Shown: piece by piece, positions 1-13,700 of the stretch | Layout: each line of letters opens with the position of its first letter | Numbering within the stretch: position 1 is the first letter of the stretch | From: Anolis sagrei | Lineage: Eukaryota; Chordata; Lepidosauria; Squamata; Anolidae | Reading direction: 5' to 3' | Length of the DNA stretch: 64,000 nucleotides | Assembly: GCF_037176765.1 (NCBI RefSeq) | Contig: NC_090025.1 | Span: 19,714,545-19,778,544 of the forward strand | Position numbers and translations under genes: made by a program | The notes under the pieces: generated by a model | Database searches by the model: none | Seen by the model: only the letters and a program-made list of their open reading frames with translations | What the model was told of the DNA's origin: nothing

Positions 1-175
1 ATGTGGTAGACTCCTGGAGAAGTGAGATGATCCCTCTTGTCCTTTGCTGAATGTAGCATTTGCTGGATTTTCTTGGTGGGTCTGTAGATAGTTTGTAGAT
101 TGTGTTTCTTAATCGGTTTCCCTATGCGGTCAATGGTTCCCATGATGTATGGTAAGAACACTTTCCTCTGGGTGA
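1..175 (-). mobile_element. Penelope-like element fragment (end of RT region), inverted piece
   Basis: On the minus strand this reads as the conserved stretch linking reverse transcriptase to the GIY-YIG endonuclease of Penelope-like elements, with recognisable pieces FLPYIMGTIDRIGK, IYRPTKKIQQML and SAKDKRD. It is cut by the window edge. It abuts, head to head, a plus-strand piece of the same kind of element starting near 181, so the two look like one insertion with an inverted 5' part. The family call is from motif memory; the boundary near 170-181 is approximate. Confidence 0.75.
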
Positions 176-180
176 AAGTT

Positions 181-770
181 CAACCAGAGAAGTCAGCCGT
201 AAAAGAGCACTTGATGAACCAACCAGGACACAGCATGTTATTTGAGAACACAGAAATGCTGGACCACTCAAACAACCACCATGTCAGACTACACAGAGAA
301 GCCATTGAAATCCACAAGCATGTGGACAATTTCAACAGAAAGGAGAAAACCATGAAAATGAACAAAATCTAGATACCAGTATTTAAAAAAACTCTAAAAT
401 CAGAACAGTAAAGAAAAAAATAACACTAAAAAACAAGAGAATTCCAGACAAGAAACAATCAAGGCTAGCTAACACCTCCAAACAAAGGATTCCCCCAGGC
501 AGCAATCAGCCAGTCTTTGAAGCTGCAAGGCCATTCAATGCTAACCAAGATGACCAACTGCAACATTCACATTTGCCCCAAGCAGACAAGAGTCCTTTCT
601 CCCACCCTGGGCATTCGACAGATAAACCTCACTTGCCTAGTTTCCAACAGACATCACAGCCTCTGAAGATGTCTGCCATAGATGTGGGTGAAAAGTCAGG
701 AGAGAATGCTTCTGGAACATGGCCATACAGCCCAGAAAACTCATAACAACCCAACTAGCATTCTGGTCTG
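181..770 (+). mobile_element. Penelope-like element, GIY-YIG end plus 3' tail
   Basis: The plus strand encodes the end of the Penelope GIY-YIG endonuclease (EKSAVKEHLMNQPGHS, then LHREAIEIHKH and NFNRKE) up to about 370. An untranslated tail follows to about 770. The tail closes with the same sequence found at 25.56, 40.7, 44.35 and 55.6 kb, including a degraded hammerhead-like block (664-710). The element is an old, incomplete copy. Confidence 0.75.
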
Positions 771-785
771 CAATATCATCTAGGG

Positions 786-984
786 TACGGGTCCTCAAAC
801 TTTTCGAATAGAGGGCCAACATAATCTTACCAGTATTTCAATGGGAAGTGTGGACCTGTTTTTGGTTGATGAGAGTCACGTTAATTAGGATTGTTCTTGT
901 TATGTGCCTTCAAGTCATTTCAGACTTAGGGAGACCCTAAGTCTAAAGTCCACTTTGGAGCACCACATCTAGCCCACAGACCTT
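786..984. mobile_element. hAT-like MITE
   Basis: A short element has imperfect terminal inverted repeats: gggtcctcaaactt at the left and agtttggggacccct at the right. The same family recurs at about 21,540-21,735. It carries no coding sequence. The element class is inferred from the ends only. Confidence 0.5.
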
Positions 985-1430
985 AGTTTGGGGACCCCTG
1001 ATTTAGGGGCACTGGGAAACATTTTTGGGAAACATGTTTTACCCCCTTCCACAAAATTTTAAGCCCATGAGAAACATTTTTGAAAAAAAGGTCACAAACT
1101 GAGGTTTTTAAAAGGCCATTTTAGGCCCTAAAGGGGCCAAGGGTGGCTTCAAAATGTGAGGAAAATCCTGATGAGGCTCCTAAATGACATTTGGGACCAC
1201 TTCAGGGGAATTGTTAAAAATAAAAAATAAGGAAATTGACTGCTGAGGAAGGCACATTCTCTTCTCTCCCCTGGGCTAGATGTGTCAGTTCCAGAATGAT
1301 TTTATATTTAGCAAGGACAGCTAACATGAGCCAATTCTGTAATTCCCTGGAACATCTTTGAGCTATTGTCAGATACTGTCAGTTCGATATGTACTGATCT
1401 AGCAAAGAACCAGCAAAAATCTCAAATTAC
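985..1430. other. Left flank of the last visible KLHL8 exon, unassigned
   Basis: This is KLHL8 intron. The stretch 1,000-1,250 is rich in short A- and G-runs and looks like a decayed repeat that I cannot name. The missing last KLHL8 coding exon was searched for here on the minus strand and not found. Confidence 0.4.
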
Positions 1431-1635
1431 CTGTTCGCCACAGGATCATAGGCTTCCACTGTATTCAGGTAAGCGTTTCCATTATGTCCTCCCACTGCAA
1501 AAATTTTCCCCATTAAAGTTGCTATGCCAACTCCACCTCGAGGAGTTGTGAGTTCTGCTACATATTCCCACTTGCTTCCACTGCGAGGGTCAAATCGTTC
1601 AACAGAGCTAAGTGGTGAATTGTCATCAAAGCCGC
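1431..1635 (-). CDS. KLHL8: KLHL8 exon, two Kelch blades (penultimate coding exon)
   Basis: 205 nt, phase 1 to 2. It reads GFDDNSPLSSVERFD through TVEAYDPVANR. The donor gtaatt leads to an exon lying left of the window. Confidence 0.93.
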
Positions 1636-1705
1636 CTACATAAAGACATACGTAAGAAAGAAGCAGTTGCTATATGGTAGTTTAGGTAAATCAATCTCTC
1701 TCTCA

Positions 1706-1758
<53 letters not shown>

Positions 1759-4700
1759 GCTCTGTGCATAATGAGTACCTTAAAAACAAAAGAACCAATG
1801 AATGAAATCACACCAAACTTGACAAAAAGAGTCTCACAACACAAGGAGTGACCATTACTCAAAAATTATGATTTTTGTCATTTGGGAGTTGTAGTTGCTG
1901 GGATTTATAGTTCACCTACAATCAAAGACCAATCTGAACTCTACCTTTCTATGATTCTATGAAAAGATTAAATCAGTCATTGCAATTAGATGTGACTACC
2001 TCGACTGCTCAGGTTATAGCAGAGCTTCTGAAAAACACTTGTCATCTCGATGGGTTACTTACCTACTACATATAAACAGCCATGAAGCTCACTAACTCCA
2101 TTGCCAGCTCTTCGCTGACCCATTTCCTTTACTTCTATCCATTTATCCAGATAAGGATCATACTTTTCCACACTGGAAAGGGAAGCAGTACCATCATTCC
2201 CACCGACAGCATATACATAGTTCTGAAAGGAGGAAAGGGTGAGAAGAACTTTACATCCAAAAGCAGGGCCTCAGAAGGTGAATTAGAAAGCATTATCAGA
2301 ACAAAAACAATCCCTCCAGTCCCTTTTAATTCCTCAACAGAAGTTATTGTTGTACAACTCCTTTGTTATACAGCAAATGTCTGTCCCCAGTTAAGACTTC
2401 AGCAAAGTCTAGTTACCAATGTAAAATTCATGGAGTTGCTATAACACAAGCGACTTGAAGGCACATACACAGATATCAAGAACCTAAAAAGAGAAGGCTT
2501 TCAGTCAGATTCATTGACAAGCTTGTCAGAGTTTTGGAAATGAGTTGCCAATAGACTGTTTCTCTCAAATAATCCAAATTTGAACTTTACTAATATGCAC
2601 CCATATTGTTACATGATGAAATTTACAAACAGGTGAACATCTATTTGAACAAAGAATTTTTCACCAATTTAATTTTTACCTGTGGTTAAGTTATTACCCT
2701 GAGTTGAGGCATTAGCTGAAGCAATGATAGTGACAGCCCATTCAGAAATACTGGCTTTCACACAACCTTACCATGCTTGAATATGTCTAGGGGCAAAAAG
2801 CAGCACCTCACACCTTCTTATAGTGCTGGGCTTCTAACCAACTAAGAAATATAACTGTTTACCATCAGAGCCACAGAACCAACTCCTCCCCGAGGCGTAT
2901 TCATGGGTGCAACTCCACTCCACTGATCAGATTCGATGTCATACCTCTCCACCTCACTGAAGCAAGTATTATCATCCAAGCCTCCTATGGCATAGATGGG
3001 GCCTCCAAGAGAGGCAAGAGCAATTCCTCTCCTATTAGAAACAAAGCTGGGTTAATGGAATGCATCATTCATTATGCCACAACTGATAATGCTTATAAGC
3101 CAGTACAGTTTCCCATCATATACCGAGGATTTTGAGCATCTTATTAATCGCTTTGAGTCACCTCCGGGCTGAAAAAGGCATTATATAAATGTGGTAAATA
3201 ATAAATAAGTAAATAAATAAAATCAGACTAAAGTCAGCCCTCCACATTTTCAGATTCAACATTTGCAAAATGGATTATCCATTCATTTAAGTAATATGTC
3301 CTCTCCTTCAAGTCTCTATGTTCTCCATTGCAAACCTATAATTAACTCTACTGGAGATTGGCCATAGAACTATGCTGGAGGATTAGAGATTACTAGAGAA
3401 TTCTTCTCTAGCCATTTGTAGGTCCCCCAGGCACAAACCTGTGGTTAACTTCTGGCAGCAGATACTGTGGAACAAAAAATTAAAATATACATACGCAATA
3501 GATTTAAAAGAAAATTGGATAAAAATGTTCCACAGATGGTATACCACACCGAAACAATTGGCTAAAATGTATAAAACAGTTTCTGATAAGTGTTGGAAAT
3601 GCCTGGAACAGGTTGGCTCCTTCTACCATATGTGGTGGACTTGCAAAGAAGCAGTAAAGTTTTGGAGGGTAATTCATGAAGAGACACAAAATATTTTAAA
3701 AAGAACATTTATAAGAAAACCAGAGTATTATTTGTTAGGTTTTACAGATATAGATCTACAACTGACAGAACAAGAGGATAAACCTTTTACATATATGACG
3801 ACTGCCGCTAGAATTGTTTTTGCTAGAGAATGGAAGAAAGACTCAGTCCCACCCGTACAGGAATGGGTGGAAAAAATCAGAGGAATAAAGGACATGGATG
3901 AATTGACTTTTTTGTTGAAGAAAAATACAGGTATGATACTAAGAAGAACGAATTGGGATAATCTCCATGAATATCTGGACAATTTGGGGGAAAAAGAAAC
4001 AAGAGAGACAATTTCTTTTTGAACTTATTTTATATTTTTGAATAAGAAGAAGATATGATCCAAGAAGATAGAATGGAAGTCATTTTTTTTCTTTTTTGTG
4101 TTTTTTGTGTATTTTTGTAGAATTCTTTTTAGGGGTTATTTGGGATTTTAGTATACTTTTTTGTTTCTTCTTTTTTCTCTTTTTTTCTTTATTTCCTCAC
4201 TTTCCTATACTTTATTGTTCTCACTCTTTCGTTGTAATCTATATAAAAATTAATAAAATTCTAATTAGAAACTTCTGGCAGCAGATACTGACACCAAGGA
4301 CATACTAAAACAATTAGAGAGGTGTTTTCTATGGTAAGATTTCTTTAAAAAATGTGTTTCCCCCCATTTTGTGGGGGTCTGGAACCCCTAATCTCAGCTA
4401 ACATGGAGGACTGACTATGCCTACAAACTATCGTTAAATTCAGTTCAATTGTACTATTTGGTAAGGAACTGTAGGTTACAGCCATAAGAGAAAATCATTA
4501 ATGAGCAATCAACCAATTCAGTAAAATGTGAGATCATAAACTTCTTCAAAGATGTGTCAAAATACAAAAAAAAATCAACATATATTATTGGCAGACTTAA
4601 CAGAATAAAAAAAAAAACAGACTTTACATTGACTCAAGTAATTGTTTTCTAGTAAGTTCCATATCTTTATTCCGTATGTAATCTGTGGAGGATTTTTTGC

Positions 4701-7700
4701 AGCAAAATCAGGAATAACTTTGATTGTGAAAATGTTAATACTATCTTTAGATTATTATTTTTTTAGCTTTCAGCTTTATAACTGAGATTATATATCTATA
4801 ATTCTTCAGGCAATAACTTGACAGCTCTTGCTTTTTATGCCTAGTTGATCTTTTTTGTTCATTTCTTTTTCACTAGCAGAATCATGTCCTGGTTTCAGTT
4901 TCCAGTTCTTTCCTGGTGTTTCCCATTGTACTTTAAACTGCAAGACAAATGAGCAAGTCTAATTACTTGATGGGTGTTCAGGAGTCCACATTCACTTCTT
5001 TATTTTTTAAAACGGAAGGTCCAACCCAGATTTAACTAACCTTTTGGTATTCATTGATGCTTTCATCATCCATTTATTTGACAGAGGATCAAACATTTCC
5101 ATGCTGCCTAAGTGTTCATTTCCATCATGCCCACCTACTGCATACACTTTACCTGAAAAACAAAATGATGTAGTAATCACACAAACTAGTATAACTGTCA
5201 ATTTATAATACATCTGCCTATTGCTAAAAGTTATAAAAATTCTACCTTGCTGGTATCACTTAAAGGGTTAAGTAGTCTGGATAGTGTAAGTACAACCAGC
5301 AGGATATTACAGACTGTTGCCAGGGATGGGAATCATAAAGATGTTAATGACTGTATTTCCCAGCATTCTCCACCACTATCTATAATAGCTAGGGCAGCTA
5401 GGAGTTGCAATTCAGCTTTATCTGGAGGGCCACACAGTTCTCACTCATAAGAACTTATTAGGTATATCTAATGATATATATTGCACCCTATTGATTATTT
5501 CCTCCAATTAAATGAACACAATTTCCAATTACTTAATGATCTAAACAACATTGTTACAATCACAAAAAATAATTTCTATGTCTCTGTCATTTACAAACTA
5601 ATTTTGAATTTCAGGTGCATACCCCTATAACCAGTATCTAAAGGGAAACTGGTTATGATATTGTGGAAAACCTTTTCAATTGTGGTGTCCAAGCTTGGAA
5701 TTTTATGTGAGCAGAAATTAATTTGGTTCCCTCTCTGATATCCCCCACCCCCATCTTTTGATGACTTCTCTAATTTGTAGGCATTTGACCTCTTAAACTG
5801 TTTGAGTTTTAGTTTCCCCTGAGTTCTTAGTTTTCTTTAAAAAAAAAAAAACAACTGCCTACATATTATTCCATATAGTTTTTACAAATTAGCCTTAATG
5901 CATTTAATTTCACAGTGAGGTACCATGGGTATCCTCTTTAATTGGAAAGTCACGGTTTGAAATATTGTAAAGTAGGTCACTGGCAAAGATGTTGGTTTTT
6001 CACTAGAAAATTAAGCACAGAAAATGTCTACAGGGCTTAAAGAGAAACAAGAAAAATCCATTGGCAATTAAAGAGTTCTGCATATTTTTACAAAGTTAAT
6101 ATTAAACCAGCAAAGTGTGTGAAGATACAAATTCAGGGTGGTGGTGGAAAGGCATCAAAAAAGCTATTTTTGTTAATCTGCTGTATACCATCCTAACCCC
6201 AATTATTTTAGTCAGATTTTAAGAGCTTTGCATGGATTTAATATGTTAAATGTATTATGTGATGTTTATTTAAGTTGGTTTTCTTATTTGTTATATGTTT
6301 CACTGGCATTAAATGTTTGCTATTGTGTTTTATATTGTTGTAAGCTGCCCTAAGTCCCCTTGGAAAGATAGACTGGGCTATAAATAAAGATGATGATGAT
6401 GTGAAATGAGTGCTAAAAAGAGTAAACTAATGGATCCTTCAAATTTCAGCTACTTGTTCTGGGATCCAAAAGCAACTTCACAAAAAAGTGATCTTTGATA
6501 TTTATACAGCGAATATTAAATATATATGTCATCCTATTTCTGAGGAGAATATATCCTTCATAATACAAATTCAATGTGAGTTTCTATGGTCATTATTTTT
6601 AGTACTGGAGAGGGTTGATCTCTTATAACAAAATACCAAACTTATATTTGAGATGAAAACAAAATGTTGTATGTTTTCATTTCAAGAAATTAATTATGTT
6701 TTGGGTTAGTTTATATACAAAGGCTAGAATTCCAATTGACAGAACAGCTGAAGCATCAACTCGGAAATATGCATCTTAGAATAAAGTTGACTTTTTTTAC
6801 CAACCTCCCACAGAGATGACACCCACATGTCTCCGTCTACTGTTCATCTCAGGACCAAAAAACCAACTGTTCTTGTTTACTGAGTAGCATTCAATACTGC
6901 GAAAAGGGTCACCAGATCCACCTCGACCACCAACACAGAAAAGGACACCTAATAAGAAAGATGCAGTGGTTCAAGGTAGTGACATGAAATTCCGGCAGTA
7001 TTTTGAATCCGGAAGAACATTATTTACTTGTATCTTCAACAAAGCAAAATATATGGAAAACTGGGGAGGAAAAATAGCAGGATTAGTATCCTTTACAGAA
7101 TGAAAATCAGTTTGTTACTTTGGCAACATAAAGCATATTATGTTTAATTTTGTATAGCATAAAAATATCACATTTGGAATATTACAGTTTATTCAGATTA
7201 TAAATAGAAATGGAATTTAGTTGACATTTTATTTTGTGTTACAAATACAAGGTCCTGAACTGCACATGAACTGTAAGCAACATCTTTGGTTTATGAGTCA
7301 AGCAAAGACAAAAAAAACAACAACAAAGAATCAACATAAGCAAATAAAAATGCTTTCTCTCCTCCTGAATGAACATGTTCTGGCAAAGAAACACGTAGCA
7401 GAAACTAGTCTGTTTGGTTGACTTATTTTTCCTTGTAGCCATTTAACACTAGCAGTACAAGGTGAATAATTCTACCCAAACAAACTTTGTTCAAATTAAG
7501 CCAATGTTTTTATAGCATAGATACAAAAGTTGACAAAAAAATATCCAGTTCAGCCTTGAATGCAGATTTGAAAAAGGTAATATCACTTTTAAATGTTACT
7601 AATCCTATCTATTCATAATGACGACAATATGCCAAAGGTAATGTTCAGCTATACTGCTACAAAGTTCAACAACAGACAGACAAAATCCAGCTTAATTTTA

Positions 7701-10700
7701 CTATTAAACTCAATGAAAGCAGATGATATGCATTTTAGGTGGTAAAGTCCTTTGATATTTGAAAAGGGTGGTCCACAAAATGCCTGCAGCTGCCAATAAT
7801 TTGAGCCTCCTCAATGCCTCCTAGAGGCTATGAAAAGTTTGGCTCCATAATGTGCTCTAGGGGACATGCCCGGGCAATTTCTTGACTTCTTCAAACACAC
7901 CCAGGCCATTTACCTAAGTCTAAAATAGCCCAAGTCTCTCAGCAAAAATGGCATATTACTTCCATGCACTCAGGGTATGTTGGCTTGAACTGGAAGAAGA
8001 GGGGCCTATGAAGGTCCCCTTATGAGCCAACGAAGCCCACAACACCCAACAGTTGTCCACCCCTATACTGTATAAGGTCACTCAAATACAAATACAACTG
8101 TGTGATGCCATGATTTTTTTTTCATGTCAGAAGTGACTTGAGAAACTGCAAGTCACTTCTGGTATGAGAGAATTGGCTGTCTGCAAGGACGTTGCCTAGA
8201 GGATGCCCGGATGCTTTACCATCCTATGGGAGGCTTCTCTCATGTCCCCGCATGGGATGCTGGAGCTGACAGACAGAAGCTTACCCTGTCTTGTGGATTC
8301 GAACTACCGACCTTCAGGTCAGCAGTTAAGTCGGCACAAGAGTTTAACTCAATACACCACAACGGCTCCTTACTGCCATGATGGCTGCCTATTTCATACA
8401 TATTTCAATTAGCCAAAAAGAAATCTGCTAGCTTGGTTTACACAAGAAAACTCAGAATAGCTCAGCTATTCCTACCTATGAAAGTATCAAACTCTGACAT
8501 TTTCATGCGCAGCTTTCTGCGCACAGGGAGTCCCTGAGTTACAAACATCTGATTTACAAATGATTCCTAGTTAAGAACAGGGGTAAGACAACAGGAAGTG
8601 AGAGAAATCTACCACTCAGAAGGGAATTTCATTCCTGAAAGAGTTATTCTGGGAAAAAGGTGTCTCCACTGAAGCTTTATCAAAAAAATCCTTGTTTCCA
8701 GAACAAGCCATTTTTTTTTTCAAAATCCAGTTATCACAAGCACACACCATGCAGCATTTCGGGAGGAGGGGGTAATGAATAGAGAGCTGGGAACAAATGG
8801 TTAATTCAAATTAATCTATTAGGCACGCACCGGTCCCACTGCTGAACAGGCAGATTTCAAGAAAAAGATGAGCTGAAGCATTACCTGCAGTGTGCTTCCT
8901 TGGTGTGGTCCTGACAGAATATTCAAAATCTGGTACTGTATGACTGCTCAAGTGAAGGTGGTAGTTTCTTGCTTCATCCAACAAGTCCCTACATTTTAGA
9001 TTCTGTTTGACAATCTCTTCTTTTGCCACCACTCCCATAAGAAAGCAAATGGGCAACAGAGGCAGGCGTACCTAGAGACAATGCATTTAAATGAAATGGA
9101 AATTATCAAGTCCTACACTAACATGTAGGTGCAATGCAAAATATTCAAAGCTACTGAAAGGAATGATAATTTGTCTGTAACGGTCTCATACTGTAAGGCA
9201 CAAGGCTTCACTAGTAATACGCTATGCAACTTGATCAACTGAGGGAAGTATCGGCTTATCTATTTAAAATGGCTGCAGAAATTAAAAGTGAAGAACTAGC
9301 CATGCAACAAAGTGCAGGTTTCTTTTTAATCATTTTCATTCTATTAGAGATAAATCTTGCCTCTTCTGCTTTGTTCAATAACTGGATGGTTGGAACATTG
9401 CAAAACTGACTATATTTCATGAAGTTGCAAGAGCAGGTTCAGGGCATGTCAGAAATCTTGTGAGGCACTAGACAACCTGAATCATAAGAACATCACATGG
9501 AAATCCTAGAGAAAATGGACTACACCAGGCATTCAACCATTTCTGGTTGAAGGTCCTCTTTTGTAAAGGCCAGTCATGTTAACGAAGCAGTTTGGGACTT
9601 GTAACAAACATGAACAGCTAGAGATATGTTCCTGTTGCAGACCTTGATAGCAGGCAGTACTAGTACATATGTACTAGTGTCATTGGGACACTAGTACATA
9701 TGTGGCACAGTGGGTTAAACTTGCTAATCAAAAGGTCAGTGGTTTGAATCTGGGGAGTGGAGTGAGCTCTCGCTGTTAGCCCCAGCTTCTGCCAACCTAG
9801 CAATTCGAAAACATGCAAATGTGAGTAAATCAATAGGTACTGCTCCGGCAGGAAAGTAACAACTCTCCATGCAGTCATGCTGGCCACATGACCTTGGAGG
9901 CATCTACTGACAATGGCAGCTCTTTGGCTTAGAAATGGAGATGAGCACCACCCCCCAGAGTTGGACACAATTAGACTTACTGTCAAGGGGAATCCTTTAT
10001 CTTTTTATTAGTGTCCTTAATGCAAATTAATGAAGCTGCAAAAGCCTCTTTGAGTCTCTTTGTGGAGAGAAAAACTGAGTATAAACTTCATTATCATCAT
10101 CACCACCACCACCACCACAACAAACAGATAGAGGGCATTTTACTGGTTATGGCTGTTGTGGTGGTGGTGGTGGTGGTGGGAATCCAGCTATGCATACATT
10201 ATGCACATGGCTGGATTCTCCATGGACACATAAATTTATATCCCATGTCCCTGTTAGTAGAGAACGGTTCCTTGAGAACCCATATAAACATATAGTTGTT
10301 AGGTTGCAGAAATATTCCAACAGGTGCCATAAGAAAGTGACATTAGTCTGAGTGTTACAGGTTTTATTCATTTACATTAAACTAATGGCCCATTTATAAA
10401 TGCAGAATGATAACTGAGGACTGCTCCAAAACAAAAATTTCAATGGAGATACATTGTCACGAGTGCAATGACATTCAAGAGAAGCAATTCCTGCATTCCG
10501 CTGCCAATTTTCAAGTACTGTGTGATGACAAGAAGCGGATGTGTGCAAGCTAGTCCGTCTATTTTAGCGTTTGAGAAATTACTGACATTCAAAATGCCAT
10601 TACTGCTTGTGCTTCTAACTCCAATAGGCAGAGAATACAAAAATGAAATGTTCATGAATTCATCCTTTACCCCATATATTCCTCTAATTCTTACCTGTGC

Positions 10701-13700
10701 AATTATTTCATCTAACCATGTAGCATGATGCTGTGGATTAGCAAGGAGCCATTTAATAGCAGCACGATAAACCTGCTTTTCACTCTCAATGCTCAGATCA
10801 TTTGAAGACAACAGTTTATGCAGGTGTTGAGGTGACACACTCACAAAGTCTTCACACTCCACGACTTCAGCAAAATGTTCACAAGCATAGCGATCTGCCA
10901 TGTCCATCAAGTCAACCCGGTTGTGACTTTCGGCAAAAGCCCTCACTGCCAGGCAATTTGAAGGATGAAAATGCAGTTTCATGTACTCACAGCAAGCTTT
11001 GGCCACCACTTCCACCTGGAGAATGCAGGCAGCATATAAGAGAGGCTGGACATTGTCTACTGTCAAAGTCAGTCGAGATGAGTACACAAACTTGACTAAA
11101 TCCTCTATGGCATCACCATCGAAGTCTTTGATCTCAATCAATGACTGCTTGGCTTCTGCCATTTCGGAAAGAAACATGGCTCGGAAGTACGGAATAACAC
11201 AAGCAAGTACAAGCTTGTGACAGGAAATCAGTTTCGACCCCACCTATTAAGAAAACATACATTTGTTTTAGTAGAAACTGAGCTATTTTTGCATAATCCA
11301 GAGGTTAGTAACCTGTCCTTCTCAGGCTTATAGAAGTTCATGGGGAGGCACAAATATAAAAATATTTTCTTACACTTTCCTTCCTTTTATTATCAAAATT
11401 GTGTTTTAAATACATTTGGAAGACCATAACTTTAATCAGATTCTTAAAGCAGTCAATGCCCTCACTCTTCAAAAAGATTAACAATGAATGTTGAGATCTT
11501 TAATCTGAGACCCTTGCAGAATTGTTTTAAGTTTCAGAAGAAGATGCCAGAAACACAGAGGAGTTTTAAAATCCAAGGCTGTCAAGTTAACAGGATACCA
11601 ATGCTAGTATTTTTATTTTATGTAATCAGATTATCTTTCCCATTTGTAAACAATGCTAATTCCTTCATCTCTCTTGGGAAGGGGACATGGGGACACTGCT
11701 TTGTGCTTATATGAAAACATTCTCAACATAACAATTAAAACCATCAGATGCAGACTTGCAATCTTTTGTGAACAACATCACTTTCATTTCCCTTTGCAAA
11801 ATATTTCTACACGACCTTTGCCAATGAACTTCATGTTTTTTTCCCTTTCTTTGTCTAATAAAGGTGTTACCAATGTCTATTCTGGATTTTCCATTACAAA
11901 CTGCCATCAATATAGTCTACAAATTAAATATGTACCTTGAGCACATGAATTCCCCATTTTCAAAAATAAATTATGGTTTTCTATTAGATGTGTACTGTCA
12001 TATAACATACATTACAGTCACATCAGAGTGCTTTGCTCAAAATGTTTTGCAAATAGTTTTAAACCATAGTTTCTCTTCACAATATTTAATGTCTTTGTCT
12101 CAATAAACAAATATCTGATTTGAAATGATATATGATTTGAAGCAGGGCACATACAATATAAAGTTATGGCTGAAACTAAAAAGCCTGACAGTAGTATAAA
12201 ACTTATTTGAAAATGAGAGGTGAGAAATACTCTCCTGGGGATAAGCAGATTGTAAAGTCATGGTGTGTAAGGAAACAGCACCATTAGATCTGTCACACCC
12301 ATAAAATTATTGTTGAGATAAGTTTCCAATTGAGCTATTTTTATTGCCTGCATGAATTATTTAGTAATTTTTTCACAGCCTACATCATGAAGTTGCTGTC
12401 ACTAAAATGATTATGTCCTGTTTGCAATTTATTACTACATGTTTTATCCCATCATCTCAATCAGATAATCTTAATTATTTATAGTCACAGTCATCCAAGA
12501 GAGTTGCTTCCCAAAATAAGCTCATGGAAGTAACTGAACAGCATATGGCTTTAGAAAATGTACTGCCATGAAACACACAGAAATAATTATATCCAGTCAA
12601 GATCTCTAAATTATAAATTGGGTAGACCTGGCTGTACGGTATGACCCACAGAGTGGCCTGAATGTACACAGGTTGATTATCTATCAATGAGTGACAAGTG
12701 GCCAACACATATACATAACTGATATTTCTGAAGATAAAGACAATAATGGTTTGCTTTCTATTGCATAGTCACCCTGGATGAAAAAATATATTGAAGATTA
12801 AGGTAATTTGATAATGCAAGCGTGAATTAACAGAGGCACATGTGGCATACATATCCCCCAAGCCCTTTTGGAGCCCATCATCCTATCCAGGAACCTCCCT
12901 ATGACCTTGGTAATATAATATTTTCCACAAAAATGATGTTTCCACGTGCCAAACACAACTGTTCTGTGATAAAATTGGATGTAAATCCCCCAACATTGGA
13001 GAAATGTGAAAATCAAACCAAAAGAAGAAACCAAGACAATCCTGAATTCCATTTTTAAATCATTACATAATTTTTCATTCTGTCAACAAGAACTGCCCTG
13101 AAGACTGTTGAAGTTGCTCAAAGCCCTGATAAAAGTTACTAAACTTCTACTTGAAGATTAAATTGTTTGGAGTATCAAAATGTATAACGTATTTAATGCT
13201 AAACATTGAATAATCCAACATTCTTATGACTTCATTTTAAAAAGTTTGTCTTGCTCATTTTGTCATTTTTCATAGACTTTCTAAAACAAAGGGGAAAATT
13301 TTCCTATGATTCTGTTTTCTAACAAACACTTCAAAAAACCATAAAAATTTACAAAAACATTCTTGAGAAACACTTCAAAACATGTTGCAGATACTGAAGA
13401 GTCTGATAGGCAAAACTTGAAATAAAATGTCAAAGGAACAGGCAGAAAAGAAAAAAAATTAAAGACTTAAAATATATACAATACCATGGTTATACCGTGG
13501 CTTTTAAATGCTAGCTTCCATTCAAAGACTCTGAGAATGTAAAAAAATCAAATACCAAACTGAGCAGAAACATTTGTGACAAAAATGACTGTATTTTACA
13601 AGCCGACATCCATGTGTCATATCCTTTTCATTACCACCATATTTTCAGCTGATAGACCCAGGGCTAAAATGCTTTTTTTTTTTTTTTGTAAAAACGTTGC

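Noticed and set aside
1-1430. Last coding exon of KLHL8 (expected WELVGSV-like start)
   Set aside because: No matching frame was found on the minus strand; the region is repeat-derived, so the exon is taken to lie outside the window.
3441-4022. 193-codon plus-strand frame as a host gene
   Set aside because: It is the C-terminal end of L1 ORF2 in a 5'-truncated insertion with target duplications.
10011-10295. Open frame with a run of eight histidines
   Set aside because: The His run is just the (CAC)n microsatellite read in one frame inside an intron.
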